Shown piece by piece: positions 7,284-16,302 of a DNA stretch of 64,000 bases. The stretch's first letter is position 1. Each line of letters starts with the position of its first letter. The stretch is from Sphingobium abikonense NBRC 16140 (lineage in GTDB: Bacteria; Pseudomonadota; Alphaproteobacteria; Sphingomonadales; Sphingomonadaceae), in contig NZ_BCYT01000006.1 of NCBI RefSeq assembly GCF_001598335.1, positions 224,069-288,068 on the forward strand, given 5' to 3'. A program made the translations under genes and the position numbers. The notes beneath the pieces are model-generated. The model did no database searches. It saw only the letters and a list, made by a program, of their open reading frames with translations, and had not been told where the DNA came from.

Positions 7284-9668
7284 TTGCTTCAGCGTCGTGC
7301 ATTTCTGTTGGCTACCGCAGCCGCTCTCACCGTGCCGGCTGTGTCCGCGTGGGGCAGGCCGCTGGTAAAGGGCCGGTCTACCCGCGCGCGACTGACCGGA
7401 GCGCGTGCGCCACTCGACATAGTCGAGGACGAACTGGGTGTGCCCCATGTGCGCGCCAATTCGCTGCATGATGCGTATTTCGGCCAGGGCTATCTGGTCG
7501 CGCGTGATCGGCTGTTCCAGATCGATATCGACCATCGCCGCGACATGGGGCGCATGGCCGAAGCCTTTGGCGAAGCCTTCGTCGCGGCGGACAAGGCGGC
7601 GCGCCTGTTCCACTATCGCGGCGATATCGACACCGAACTTGCCGACTTGCCGCCGGGCGTGCTGGAATGTGCCGAAGGCTATGTCGCTGGCGTCAACGCG
7701 CGCATCGCGGAGCTGGAGGCCGATCCGGCGCAGATGCCGCTGGAATATGGCATATTGGGCATCAGCCCGATGCGGTGGGACGTGCGCGACCTTGTCCGGG
7801 CTCGCGGCATCGGCATGGGCGACGCTGATGACGAGGTGCGCCGCGCGCAGATGCAGGCGCAAGGACTGCTGGAAGCGGATCAGTTGATGGCGCCGCTGCG
7901 GCCCGCCTGGTCCTATACGGTGCCCGAGGGGCTGGATTGTGCTGCCGTGAGCGAGGCGGACCTTGGCATATTGCTGCCATCGGCGCGGCCGGTGCCGTTC
8001 GACGCCATTCAGGAAGCCGCCCTCGATCCGGCCGAACGCCGGACCGATCGCTTCGCCCAAGGCAGCAATGCCTGGACCATCGCGCCGTCGCGCAGTACCA
8101 CCGGACGGCCGATCCTGGCCAATGATCCGCATCTGGGCATTGGCGGGTTCAGCCCGCGCCATATGGTGCATCTGACCGCGCCGGGCCTCGATGTTATCGG
8201 CGCGGGCGCGCCGGGCCTTCCTGGCATCATGCAGGGGCATACCGACCGATTCGCCTTTGGCCGCACCAATTTCCATATCGACCAGACCGACCTGTTCATC
8301 CTGCGGACCGCGAAGGAAGACCCCGAGCTGTACTGGCACAAGGGGCAATGGAAGCGGTTCGAAACCTTCGAGGATGAGATCAAGGTCAAGGATGCGCCAC
8401 CGCAGCGGGTGGTGCAGCGTTACGCCCAAGGCCGGCCGATCGTGGCGCAGGATCCCGAGCGTCAGCGCGCCAGCGCCTTCGCCACCGTATCGATGCTGCC
8501 CGGCGGCAATATGCGCTTTGCCATCATCGCCATCAATCTGGCGAAGGACTGGACCAGCCTGCGCCGGGCCTTCCGCATCCATACTTCGCCGACCAATTTC
8601 CATTATGCCGATATTGACGGGAATACCGGATGGCAGACCATCGGCTATACGCCGATCCGACCCAAGCATGATGGCCTCTTCCCCGCGCCGGGCGACGGCG
8701 AATATGACTGGGCGGGCATCTTGCCGGTCGAGGAAATGCCCCATGTCCATAATCCGAAGGAAGGGTGGTTCGCCTCGGCCAACCAGATGAATATTCCTGC
8801 CGATTATCCCTACGACAAGAGGATCATCAGCTTCAACTGGAGCGATCCGTTTCGATATGATCGCATTTCCGAAGTGCTGAACGCGCAGCCCCGGCACAGT
8901 ATCGCGGACAGCATCGCGTTGCAGCATGATGTTCAGTCGCTGCCGGCCCGATCGCTGATCGCGCTGATTCCGGCCAAGCTGTCGCCCGATGCCGCCAAGG
9001 CCGCCGGGCTGCTGCGGCGATGGGATTGCGGGATCGAGGCGGATAGCGCGGCGGCGCTGCTGTATGAAATGGTGATGCCGCAATTGCTGAGCGATTTTCG
9101 CGACGCGGTGGTGCCGGAGGCGGCAAAGGCTTTCATCCCCTCGGTCAATCTCTACGAAATGCTGAGCATATTGGCCAAGCCTGACAAACGGTTGGGCGCC
9201 GACCCCGTTGCGGCGCGGGATGCGCTTATCGACGGCGCGCTGGCTGAAGGGTGGAAAAAGGCGCAGGCGCAGGCGGGCGGCGACCCGGCGGCATGGCGTT
9301 GGGGCGACCTGCACCGGGTCAGGATCACCCATCCGCTCGCGTCGTCGGTGCCGGCGATCGCGGCCGCATTTCCGCCGATCGAAGGTGGGCGTTCGGGAGG
9401 TGACAGCTACACGCCCATGGCGCGCGGGTTCAATGCCAAGCGTGGCTATCAGGTGTCGCACGGCGCCAGCTATCTGCTCGTCGCGGACGTGGGGGCGTGG
9501 GACAATAGCCGCTTCCTCCTTCTCCCCGGCCAGTCGGCCGATCCCCGCTCGCCACGTTACCGCGATTTTTATCCGCGCTGGCTGGCAGGAGAGATGCAAC
9601 CGCTCTGGTTCAGCCGGGAGGCGGTGGAGCGCCATGCCGTGGCGCGCACGCTGGTGACGCCCGGCTGA
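7284..9668 (+). CDS. Exported penicillin-acylase-family amidase (Ntn hydrolase)
   Basis: The protein belongs to the penicillin acylase / acyl-homoserine-lactone acylase family, which cleaves amide-linked acyl groups after self-processing into two chains. I chose the TTG at 7284: GGGAGG (7273-7278) lies 5 nt upstream and the product opens with QRRAFLLATAAALT, a Tat-like signal peptide. The in-frame ATG at 7131 would add 51 unlikely residues. The family landmark is GSNAW, where Ser261 becomes the N-terminal nucleophile of the large chain (794 residues in all). NDPHLGIG and HGASYLLVADVG follow. It is convergent with dacB, the stops being 3 nt apart. The substrate (beta-lactam, AHL, N-acyl amino acid) cannot be told from sequence. 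Confidence 0.85.
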   Translation: MLQRRAFLLATAAALTVPAVSAWGRPLVKGRSTRARLTGARAPLDIVEDELGVPHVRANSLHDAYFGQGYLVARDRLFQIDIDHRRDMGRMAEAFGEAFVAADKAARLFHYRGDIDTELADLPPGVLECAEGYVAGVNARIAELEADPAQMPLEYGILGISPMRWDVRDLVRARGIGMGDADDEVRRAQMQAQGLLEADQLMAPLRPAWSYTVPEGLDCAAVSEADLGILLPSARPVPFDAIQEAALDPAERRTDRFAQGSNAWTIAPSRSTTGRPILANDPHLGIGGFSPRHMVHLTAPGLDVIGAGAPGLPGIMQGHTDRFAFGRTNFHIDQTDLFILRTAKEDPELYWHKGQWKRFETFEDEIKVKDAPPQRVVQRYAQGRPIVAQDPERQRASAFATVSMLPGGNMRFAIIAINLAKDWTSLRRAFRIHTSPTNFHYADIDGNTGWQTIGYTPIRPKHDGLFPAPGDGEYDWAGILPVEEMPHVHNPKEGWFASANQMNIPADYPYDKRIISFNWSDPFRYDRISEVLNAQPRHSIADSIALQHDVQSLPARSLIALIPAKLSPDAAKAAGLLRRWDCGIEADSAAALLYEMVMPQLLSDFRDAVVPEAAKAFIPSVNLYEMLSILAKPDKRLGADPVAARDALIDGALAEGWKKAQAQAGGDPAAWRWGDLHRVRITHPLASSVPAIAAAFPPIEGGRSGGDSYTPMARGFNAKRGYQVSHGASYLLVADVGAWDNSRFLLLPGQSADPRSPRYRDFYPRWLAGEMQPLWFSREAVERHAVARTLVTPG

Positions 9669-9671
9669 TCG

Positions 9672-11114
9672 CTACATCGCTTCGGCAAGAGCGACGAGCG
9701 CCCGGTCGACCGTGGCGCTCGCCTGCGCGTCGGTGCCATCGGGCATGTCGTTGGCGAGGGCGGAAAAGACGAGGGTACGACCGCTTTTCGTGATGAAATA
9801 GCCCGACAGCGCGCGCGAGGCGTTGAGCGATCCGGTCTTGGCGAACAATTTCCCCTCCAGCACGGTGCCCTTGAAACGATTTCGCAGGGTGCCGTCCTGT
9901 CCGGCGATCGGCAGCGTGTCCCGCCATGCCCCGCCCCAGGGCTGCCGTGCAATCCAGCTAAGCAACGTGACGGCTGCGCGGGGCGTAATGCGGTTATAGG
10001 ATGACATGCCCGACCCGTCGGCGAAGCTGTAGCTTGCCTTGTCGACGCCTGCCTGGACCATCAGCCGGTCGAGCGCGGCCTGGCCGTCGGCGATGGAGCC
10101 GCTGCCCTTCGCCCGAGACACGCGTCGCAGCATCAGGTCGGCATGGAGATTCTGGCTCTGCTTGTTGATGATGCGCATGTCATCGGCCAGCGGCAGGGCG
10201 GGCAATTGCGCGAGCAGCGGCGCTGCGGGCGGACGCGAGGCCGGTGCGGCGCGCCGGGTGGCGGGATCATCGCCCGGACTGAGCGGGCGATGGCGCGTGC
10301 GGATGGTGCCGGTGACGGTGACGCCCCGCGCAACCAGCAAGTCGCGCAGCCGCCAGGCGGCATAATGCGCCGGATCATCGACGCTGAAATAGAGCGTGTC
10401 GGGTGCGGCGTCCTGGCCGATGGTTCCCGTCAGCCGGACCAGCCGGCCATTGGGTGCGCGGTCCGCAACGATCGCCTGTTCCTTGCCCGGAACGGTGATG
10501 ATGCGATTATCGATGGCATAGTAGCCCGTTGCCTGCACCGCCGGCGGCGCGCCGATCGCGCCGGCGGTGATGGTGGCGGCCAGCTGATTATCGTCCAGCG
10601 TCAGCGCCGAAGTGCCGGTCCCATAGCGGGACTGGATATTGTTCCAGCTCATGCCCGGACCCCAGCGTTCATCTGGATACCAGCTGTCGTCGCCCACCAC
10701 ATCGCGCACGCGCCGGGTGCGGGCGGCAATGGCGTCGGCCAGCGTCGCGAGGCAATCGACGGTGCAATCCGGCGCGCTGGAGAGGCGGGCGTCGCCACGT
10801 CCTTCCAATATGGCGTCGCCCTGATCGAGCCGCACGCCCGTGCCCTGCGCCGCCCGATCCAGCGCGGGCAGATCGGCATAGGCGGTGGCAGTCGTGAACA
10901 TCTTGGTATTGGAGGCAGGGATGAAGCGTTCGTCTGGCGCGATGGCAAGAATTGGCGCGCCATCCAGCGTGGCGACCAACAGGCCGTATCGGGTGCCTTT
11001 TGGCCCCTGCTCCAATTGCTGTTCGATGCTGGCCAACAGCGGCGGCGGCGCATTTTGGGCGGCAGCGCCAGCGAATGGCAGGGCGAGAGCGGCGAGGGAA
11101 AGGAGGAGGCGCAT
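9672..11114 (-). CDS. dacB: D-alanyl-D-alanine carboxypeptidase/endopeptidase (PBP4 family, S13)
   Basis: The periplasmic penicillin-binding protein removes the terminal D-Ala from peptidoglycan stem peptides or cuts crosslinks. The start at 11114 gives a clean signal peptide (MRLLLSLAALALPFAGAAAQ); the longer in-frame extension to 11246 is GC-rich noise. The three active-site motifs are present and in order: S68-N-T-K71, SYN (in GMSSYNRIT) and KTG (in FAKTGSLNA). At about 480 residues it fits the S13 family, including the inserted domains between motifs 1 and 2. Its nearness to D-amino-acid and muropeptide genes suggests a role in wall turnover, but dacB is common as a housekeeping gene. Confidence 0.9.
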   Translation of the reverse strand: MRLLLSLAALALPFAGAAAQNAPPPLLASIEQQLEQGPKGTRYGLLVATLDGAPILAIAPDERFIPASNTKMFTTATAYADLPALDRAAQGTGVRLDQGDAILEGRGDARLSSAPDCTVDCLATLADAIAARTRRVRDVVGDDSWYPDERWGPGMSWNNIQSRYGTGTSALTLDDNQLAATITAGAIGAPPAVQATGYYAIDNRIITVPGKEQAIVADRAPNGRLVRLTGTIGQDAAPDTLYFSVDDPAHYAAWRLRDLLVARGVTVTGTIRTRHRPLSPGDDPATRRAAPASRPPAAPLLAQLPALPLADDMRIINKQSQNLHADLMLRRVSRAKGSGSIADGQAALDRLMVQAGVDKASYSFADGSGMSSYNRITPRAAVTLLSWIARQPWGGAWRDTLPIAGQDGTLRNRFKGTVLEGKLFAKTGSLNASRALSGYFITKSGRTLVFSALANDMPDGTDAQASATVDRALVALAEAM

Positions 11115-11546
11115 GAGGCCGATCCTAGACCGCAAGCAGACCGGTTGAACAGATGCGCGCACGGCGCAAGCCATAACCTGTGGCAATGCCCCTGCCAGGG
11201 CAGATCCGGCCCGATGCGAGTCATGAGGGGTAGCGTCGAAGTTCACAGTGTCATGGGCCTTTTTTCAGGCGCGAAGCGACCATCACGCGACCACGAGGCG
11301 ACAGGAACGCGACCGCGAAGCGACACCGGAAAGATGAGGGCCGTCGCGGGAACGTTCCGGTGGATGCGCAGAAATCAGGAGGGGCACTCATTTCGAATTG
11401 TAGATCAGACAAAATCCTATTTTGGAAGAGAAATGAGGGATCGGCGCTTCGGGATCGGCTGCGGCTGTCACTTTGCCGAAATATGGACAGCGCCGCACCG
11501 GTAGGATAATCTAGCGCAAGCCAATTCTTTGAGTGACAGCTATGCC
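11115..11546. other. Gene-free region with short GCGACC-type repeats
   Basis: I see no supportable gene here. The stretch 11271-11324 is built from short GCGAC-like units, with the 10-mer GCGAAGCGAC present twice (11271-11280 and 11315-11324). A run of six T at 11260-11265 has no matching stem upstream. The promoters of dacB (leftward) and of the toxin-antitoxin pair (rightward) should be in this interval. Confidence 0.4.
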
Positions 11547-11825
11547 ATGGCAGCGGTGACATCCATCAAACTCGATGATGCCCTGGAAGGGCGTCTCCGG
11601 CAATTGGCGGAAGTCCGTCGACGCAGTTCGGAGTCGATCATGCGCGAAGCCATCGCGCAATATGTCGAGCGGGAGGAAAAGCGAGAGACTTTCCGACAGG
11701 ATGCCATCCGCGCCTGGGAAGAGTATCGCCGGACCGGCTTGCATCTGTCTCATGAGGAAGCCGATGCTTGGTTGGGCAAGCTCGAAGCAGGAGAGGATGT
11801 CGAGCCGCCAACGTGCCACGGCTGA
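11547..11825 (+). CDS. Ribbon-helix-helix (CopG/ParD-type) antitoxin
   Basis: This 92-residue protein opens with the beta-strand and two helices of an RHH DNA-binding domain (VTSIKLDDALEGRLRQLAE, then SSESIMREAIAQYVE). A charged C-terminal tail follows that would wrap the toxin. The ATG at 11547 is chosen because it puts the beta-strand at the very N-terminus, as is usual; a TTG at 11529 would add six residues. The next gene overlaps its end by 13 nt and encodes a RelE/ParE-fold protein, so the pair is a type II toxin-antitoxin module. Antitoxins of this type normally repress their own operon. Confidence 0.82.
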   Translation: MAAVTSIKLDDALEGRLRQLAEVRRRSSESIMREAIAQYVEREEKRETFRQDAIRAWEEYRRTGLHLSHEEADAWLGKLEAGEDVEPPTCHG

Positions 11826-12106
11826 TCTGGACAGCTGCTGCGCTGGAGGATGTTCAGCGCCTCTATCACTGGCTGTTGCCCAAGGATGCAGAAGCCGCGT
11901 CGCGCGCAGTTGCGACAATCCGGGCGGAAATAGGCATATTGGCGACATCGCCGCATATAGGTCGCCCGGTAGAGAATATGGACCTCGAATATCGGGAGAG
12001 GCTGATCAAGTTCGGCGATAGTGGCTATGTCGCCCTGTATCGCGTTGATGACAGGATAGTCGCCATATTGGCGATCCGCCATCAGAGGGAAGCCGGCTAC
12101 AGCTGA
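11813..12106 (+). CDS. RelE/ParE-family toxin
   Basis: The protein has the RelE/ParE pattern: RLIWTAAALEDVQRLYHWL helix pair, SPHIGRP, and the C-terminal strands YVALYRVDD and ILAIRHQREAGY. I prefer the GTG at 11813, giving 97 residues and MPRLIW at the start as in many relatives; it overlaps the antitoxin gene by 13 nt. An ATG at 11768 would give a longer, atypical N-terminus. The gene ends 10 nt inside the convergent serine-hydrolase gene. Whether it poisons gyrase (ParE) or cuts mRNA (RelE) cannot be told; the SGYVALYR/RHQREAGY ending is commonest in ParE-labelled proteins. Confidence 0.82.
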   Translation: MPRLIWTAAALEDVQRLYHWLLPKDAEAASRAVATIRAEIGILATSPHIGRPVENMDLEYRERLIKFGDSGYVALYRVDDRIVAILAIRHQREAGYS

Positions 12107-13122
12107 GTGTCCCACGTCCTAACCAGCGCATCGCCCACGGCGGGCCGCAGGGTGAAGATGCCGCTGTCGGCGTGGCGCGTCGGGTGGACGCGGTTGGTGA
12201 GAAGGGTCCAGGCCAGGCCGCGGTCGAAATCGATCCACAGGCCCGTGCCGGTAAAGCCGGTATGGCCGATGGTTTCCGCCGAGCAGGCGTCGCCGCCCGA
12301 CCATCCGGGAAAGGCGAGTTCCCAGCCGCAGGTGCGGTGCCCTTCCTGTGCGGTGCGAACCTGCGCCATCATCGCAGGAGACAGGATCGACCCGTCGAGC
12401 ATGGCGCGCGCGAAGGCCAGCACGCCATCGACCGTGCCGAACAGCCCGGCATGACCGGGCGCGCCGCCCAGTGCGTGAGCGTTTTCGTCATGGACTTCGC
12501 CCTTCAGCACCCGGCCGCGCCAGCTGCACGCTTCGGTGGCAACGGCGGGGCCGGGCGGCGGTCCGAAGGAGAGGCCTTCGCCAAGCGGCCAGTTCGACAG
12601 CGGCGCGCTGGTGATGCGTTCGATCGCGATGCCGAGCAGGATGAAGTTGATGTCGGAATAGACGGCCGGCCCCTGCCGCCATTCGCGCTGGAGAACGAAA
12701 GCGCGCAGGCGGGCGGGATCGTCGCCATAGGTGTAGATCGATTCGACCGCAGGCAGGAAGGTGCGGTGGGCGAGGCAATCGCGGAAGGTGAGGCGACGCT
12801 CCGCCGCATGAGCGACATCATATTGGCGCAGGTCGGGAATGGCGTCAGTCAGCGGTCGGTCGAGGTCGAGCCGGCCCTGCTCCGCCAATGTGAGGATCAT
12901 CGTCGTGGTCGCGATCACTTTCGACACCGATGCGAGGTCGAACCAATGGTCGCGGGTCAGGGCTTCGCGATCCGGCACGATCGCGGCCGACCCGGCAAAG
13001 CGAACTGCGCTGCGCCCGTCGGCGGTGACGATCCCGAGGGTTGCGCCGGGGATGCGGCCATCCGCCACGGCCCGGGCGGCGGGCGCGAAGGCGGCTTCGC
13101 AATATTGCTCGATCATGGTCAT
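12097..13122 (-). CDS. Serine hydrolase of the beta-lactamase/transpeptidase-like family
   Basis: The protein (341 residues) carries class-C-type active-site motifs: S65-V-S-K68, YSD (in VYSDINF) and HTG (in HTGFTGTG). There is no signal peptide, so it is likely cytoplasmic. The ATG at 13122 has GAGG just upstream on the minus strand; an ATG two codons later is equally possible. It begins 5 nt after the AmpG-like permease gene in the operon that starts with murQ. In amino-sugar clusters such enzymes may process imported muropeptides or amides, but the substrate is unknown, and esterase or D-aminopeptidase activity is possible. Confidence 0.8.
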   Translation of the reverse strand: MTMIEQYCEAAFAPAARAVADGRIPGATLGIVTADGRSAVRFAGSAAIVPDREALTRDHWFDLASVSKVIATTTMILTLAEQGRLDLDRPLTDAIPDLRQYDVAHAAERRLTFRDCLAHRTFLPAVESIYTYGDDPARLRAFVLQREWRQGPAVYSDINFILLGIAIERITSAPLSNWPLGEGLSFGPPPGPAVATEACSWRGRVLKGEVHDENAHALGGAPGHAGLFGTVDGVLAFARAMLDGSILSPAMMAQVRTAQEGHRTCGWELAFPGWSGGDACSAETIGHTGFTGTGLWIDFDRGLAWTLLTNRVHPTRHADSGIFTLRPAVGDALVRTWDTQL

Positions 13123-13127
13123 GGACC

Positions 13128-14633
13128 TCAAGCCGTGCGTGCGCGAACGCGCATCACGAAGGGCAGGAAGAAGATGGCGGCAAAGCTCAAAGCGCCAGAC
13201 AGGATGAAGAAGCCGTCATAGCCGATCTGTTTCTGAATCGCGCCCGCCGCGCCACCGATCAGGCGGGGGAGAAGGAAGGCAAAGCCCGACAGAAACGCAT
13301 ATTGCGTACCGGGATAGCGCGGGCTGACCAGCATGGAGAGGTAGACGACGAACACCGCCCCCTCCAGCCCATGGCCGAACTGATCGACGCCGGCGGCGAC
13401 ATAGAGGACGAAGGCGGAGGGTTCGGCATACCAGAGCCAGACGAACACCCAATTGCCGATCGCCGAGGCGCAGGCCCCGATGATGAGCGCGGCCGTCATC
13501 GGCAGGCGCGCGGCGCATAGCCCGCCAAGCGCCACGCCCGCCATCGAGCAGGTCAAGGCGACCACGCCGTCGGCCATGCTGATCTGTTCCAGGCTGTAGC
13601 CCGCTGCATTCCAGAGCGGATGCGACAAAGTGAGGGTGAGCACGTCGCCCATTCGGTAGAAGGAGACGAAGGCCAGCACCGGCAGCACGGCATAGCCATA
13701 GCGCCAGAAAATCTCGACATAGGGCGCGATGAAGGTTGGCATTTTCGCCGGCGCGTCGGCGGGCAGGCGGCGGATGCGCGGCAAAGCGATGGCGAGCGCG
13801 ACGAAAGGCAGCAGGGCGACAGCGAGCACAATGGGCGTGACATTGGTTTCGGCCGAAAAGCCAGCGCCCTGGACAGCGGACAATATGCCCCAACCCAGGA
13901 TTGCGGTGGCCACGCCGGTGCCGGTCAGGATCAGAAAAGCGAAGAGGGTGCCGCCCAGCAATGCGCCGGCGCGGCCGCGCGCGCCATCCTGTTCCGGGCG
14001 CATCGCGGCGAGGATGGGGAAGGGGAGAAAGGCGGCGGCGGCGATCACCAGATAGGCCCAGGCCCAGTCCGCCCAAGCGGCGACCAGCACCGCGCCGCTG
14101 CCCGCCGCGACCATGGCGCTGCGATAGCCCCACAGATTAGCCGCGACGATTGGCCCCTGCTGCGCCTGCGTCGGCGCGAGTTCGATGCGCCAGCCATCGG
14201 CGGCAACTTCCAGCGTGGTGGTCCAGAAGGCGAGCAATATGGCGAAGAGGGCGGTGAGGGGCAGGCTCTGGTCGCTGGAGGTGAAGGCCATGGCGACCAT
14301 CGAGAGGAAAATGCCAAGCTGCGACAGCATGATCCAGCCGCGCCGCCTGCCCCAGAAGCGGGAAAAGCCGGGCACGCTGTAGCGGTCAAGCAGCGGCGCC
14401 CAAAGGAATTTGAAGGTCGGCAGCAGCGCGATCCATGCGAAAAAGCCGATGATGACGATGTCGATGCCATGGCGGGCGAGCCGCAGCGTCAGCACCGCGT
14501 TGAACATGTAGAAGGGCAGGCCGGCGGAAAAGCCGAGCAGCAGATAGAGGCCAAGCGTGCGCATCGGCGGGCGGGGGACATCCGCCACAGGTGACGAGGC
14601 AGGCGCGGATATGGCCGGAGCGGGGGCGCTCAT
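13128..14633 (-). CDS. ampG: AmpG-like muropeptide permease (MFS)
   Basis: This 501-residue polytopic inner-membrane protein opens with LLLGFSAGLPFYMFNAVLTL and contains FKFLWAPLLDRY, both characteristic of AmpG, which imports anhydro-muropeptides from the periplasm. The family usually has about 14 membrane segments and the length fits. Its start overlaps the stop of the GntR gene by 4 nt (ATGA at 14630-14633), and murQ is first in the same operon. The context therefore agrees with wall recycling. A general sugar MFS role is the alternative, but the context and N-terminal motif favour AmpG. Confidence 0.82.
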   Translation of the reverse strand: MSAPAPAISAPASSPVADVPRPPMRTLGLYLLLGFSAGLPFYMFNAVLTLRLARHGIDIVIIGFFAWIALLPTFKFLWAPLLDRYSVPGFSRFWGRRRGWIMLSQLGIFLSMVAMAFTSSDQSLPLTALFAILLAFWTTTLEVAADGWRIELAPTQAQQGPIVAANLWGYRSAMVAAGSGAVLVAAWADWAWAYLVIAAAAFLPFPILAAMRPEQDGARGRAGALLGGTLFAFLILTGTGVATAILGWGILSAVQGAGFSAETNVTPIVLAVALLPFVALAIALPRIRRLPADAPAKMPTFIAPYVEIFWRYGYAVLPVLAFVSFYRMGDVLTLTLSHPLWNAAGYSLEQISMADGVVALTCSMAGVALGGLCAARLPMTAALIIGACASAIGNWVFVWLWYAEPSAFVLYVAAGVDQFGHGLEGAVFVVYLSMLVSPRYPGTQYAFLSGFAFLLPRLIGGAAGAIQKQIGYDGFFILSGALSFAAIFFLPFVMRVRARTA

Positions 14634-15364
14634 CCGTCGATCTCCTTGAGTTCGGTCACGAAGTCGTAGCGGTCGCCGCGATAGACCGAGCGGGTGAATT
14701 CCACCACGCGGCCGCCGGGAATGCGGGTGAGGCGTTCGATGCGCAGCACTTCGCTATTCTGTCGGACGCTGAGCAATCCCGCTTCGGTCGGGGTGGCGAG
14801 CGAAGCGCGCACGCGCTGTGTGCCCGATGTCGGGCGAAAGCCGCTGCGGCCCATGGCTTCGTAGAGAGAGTCGCCGATGGTCGACAGGTCAGGCAGACAA
14901 TCGGCGGGCACGACGGCATGTTCGATCGCGAGCGGTTCGCCGCCAGACAGGCGCACGCGGCCCAGGCGGGCGACGCGGGCCGACAGGGAGAGGGCGAGCG
15001 CAGCGGCTTCCTCCTCGGTCGGCTGGGCGTAATTTTTCATCATCCATATGACGCCGGGATCTTCGCCGCGCGATCGGGCATCATGGGTGAAGCTGGAAAG
15101 GACGGAGGCGGGCGCCTCGATCCGGCGGGCGACGAAGGTGCCTGAACCCTGTTTGCGGAATAGCACGCCTTCCTCGATCAGCTGCTCGATCGCCTTGCGC
15201 ACGGTGACGCGCGAGATGCCGGCCATTTCGCTGAGGTCGCGTTCGGAGGGCAGGGCGTTGCCGGGGCTGATGCCGCCGCTGTCGATATGGTCGCGCAAAT
15301 TGCGCGCCAATTGCAGGTAGAGCGGCGTCCCGTCGTCGCTGCGCGCCACCAACTTGTCTCGCAT
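14630..15364 (-). CDS. GntR-family regulator, HutC/NagR subfamily (UTRA domain)
   Basis: The protein has an N-terminal winged helix (about residues 10-75, with PLYLQLARNLRDHI and SRVTVRKAIEQLIEEG) and a C-terminal UTRA effector domain. This is the architecture of NagR/DasR-type sensors of amino-sugar phosphates. It lies between murQ (3 nt upstream) and the AmpG-like gene (4-nt overlap) and is divergent from the nag genes. The most economical reading is a repressor of both arms of the cluster, released by GlcNAc-6-P, GlcN-6-P or MurNAc-6-P. Half-sites of the TTGGTAT type occur in the divergent promoter region at 16303-16375. Confidence 0.87.
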   Translation of the reverse strand: MRDKLVARSDDGTPLYLQLARNLRDHIDSGGISPGNALPSERDLSEMAGISRVTVRKAIEQLIEEGVLFRKQGSGTFVARRIEAPASVLSSFTHDARSRGEDPGVIWMMKNYAQPTEEEAAALALSLSARVARLGRVRLSGGEPLAIEHAVVPADCLPDLSTIGDSLYEAMGRSGFRPTSGTQRVRASLATPTEAGLLSVRQNSEVLRIERLTRIPGGRVVEFTRSVYRGDRYDFVTELKEIDG

Positions 15365-15367
15365 CGC

Positions 15368-16270
15368 TTATGCCCCCCCTTGCATTGCTCCGATTGCGTC
15401 GGCCAGATTGTCGCCATGCGCCGCCAGCAGGCCTTCGGCGGCGTGGCGATCAAGCCCGCTAGCGATCAGCACGGCCAGCTTGATATCCTGTCCGGCCAAG
15501 TCGAGCGCCTGCGCCGCGGCGGCCTGATCGACCTGAGCGAGGTCGCATATCATCGCTTCGCCCCGTTTGCGCAGCTTGGCATTGGAGATGCGCATGTTGA
15601 CCATACGGCCGCGATAGATGAGGCCCAGCCGCAACATGATCGCGGTCGAGAGGATGTTGAGCACCGCCTTTTGCGCCGTGCCCGCCTTCATCCGCGTCGA
15701 CCCGGCGATGATCTCGGTGCCGGTGTCCACGACAATGCCATGGTCAGCCGCGTCCGGAAGCGGGGTGGCGGCGTTATTGGCGATGCCGATGGTGAGCGCG
15801 CCGGCTTCGCGAGCGGCGGTGATGGCGGCGCAGGTGAAGGGGGTGCGGCCGCTGGCGGCGACACCGATCACGACATCATTGGGGGCAATTTGCGCAGTAG
15901 CAACGGCGGCGCGGGCGGCGTTGGCGTCATCCTCCGCGCCTTCGGCCGCCTGCGTCAGCGCGTCGAGGCCGCCCGCCATCAGGAAGAGCAGGCGTTCCTC
16001 CGGCCAGTTATAGGTGGGGTAGAGTTCGACGCCGTCCTGCACCGCGACACGGCCGGAGGTTCCTGCGCCGACATAGACCAGCCGGCCCTTGCGGCCCTGA
16101 TCTTGGCTGAGGCGCGTGGCGGCGGCTTCGGCCGCCTGCGCGATGGCCAGGGTCTGTGATCCTATCGCGGCGATGGCGGCCATCTGCCCTTCCAGCATCG
16201 CTTCGACCGCGAGCGTGGTCGGCCATTGGTCGATATCGACATAGCGGGGATCAATGGCTTCGGTACTCAT
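15368..16270 (-). CDS. murQ: N-acetylmuramic acid 6-phosphate etherase
   Basis: MurQ splits MurNAc-6-P into GlcNAc-6-P and D-lactate in the cytoplasm. At 300 residues it is typical for the family. The SIS-fold signatures are clear: N-terminal TEAIDPRYVDIDQWPT, VYVGAGTSGRVAVQDGVEL, GVAASGRTPF, EIIAGSTRMKAGTAQK and ISNAKLRKRG. The C-terminal UBA-like tail (about 240-300) is present. It is the first gene of the leftward operon and is divergent from the SIS deaminase, nagA, dld and kinase genes. Both of its products have a consumer across the promoter: NagA takes GlcNAc-6-P and the dehydrogenase takes D-lactate. Confidence 0.95.
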   Translation of the reverse strand: MSTEAIDPRYVDIDQWPTTLAVEAMLEGQMAAIAAIGSQTLAIAQAAEAAATRLSQDQGRKGRLVYVGAGTSGRVAVQDGVELYPTYNWPEERLLFLMAGGLDALTQAAEGAEDDANAARAAVATAQIAPNDVVIGVAASGRTPFTCAAITAAREAGALTIGIANNAATPLPDAADHGIVVDTGTEIIAGSTRMKAGTAQKAVLNILSTAIMLRLGLIYRGRMVNMRISNAKLRKRGEAMICDLAQVDQAAAAQALDLAGQDIKLAVLIASGLDRHAAEGLLAAHGDNLADAIGAMQGGA

Positions 16271-16302
16271 AGAGGCTCCGGGGCGAGGGCATCGGCGTCG
16301 TC

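Noticed and set aside
7035..9635. An 866-codon open frame on the minus strand opposite the penicillin-acylase gene
   Set aside because: It is a GC-rich shadow: the plus-strand product has a signal peptide, Ser261 and full family motifs, while the minus frame gives basic low-complexity protein with no recognisable domain.
11271..11324. A CRISPR-like or tandem-repeat array of GCGAC units
   Set aside because: The units are short, irregular and cover only about 54 nt, with no spacer pattern and no cas genes.
11251..11562. A 103-codon minus-strand gene upstream of the toxin-antitoxin pair
   Set aside because: It has no ribosome-binding site, a low-complexity Arg/Ser-rich product and overlaps the antitoxin start; no family is recognised.
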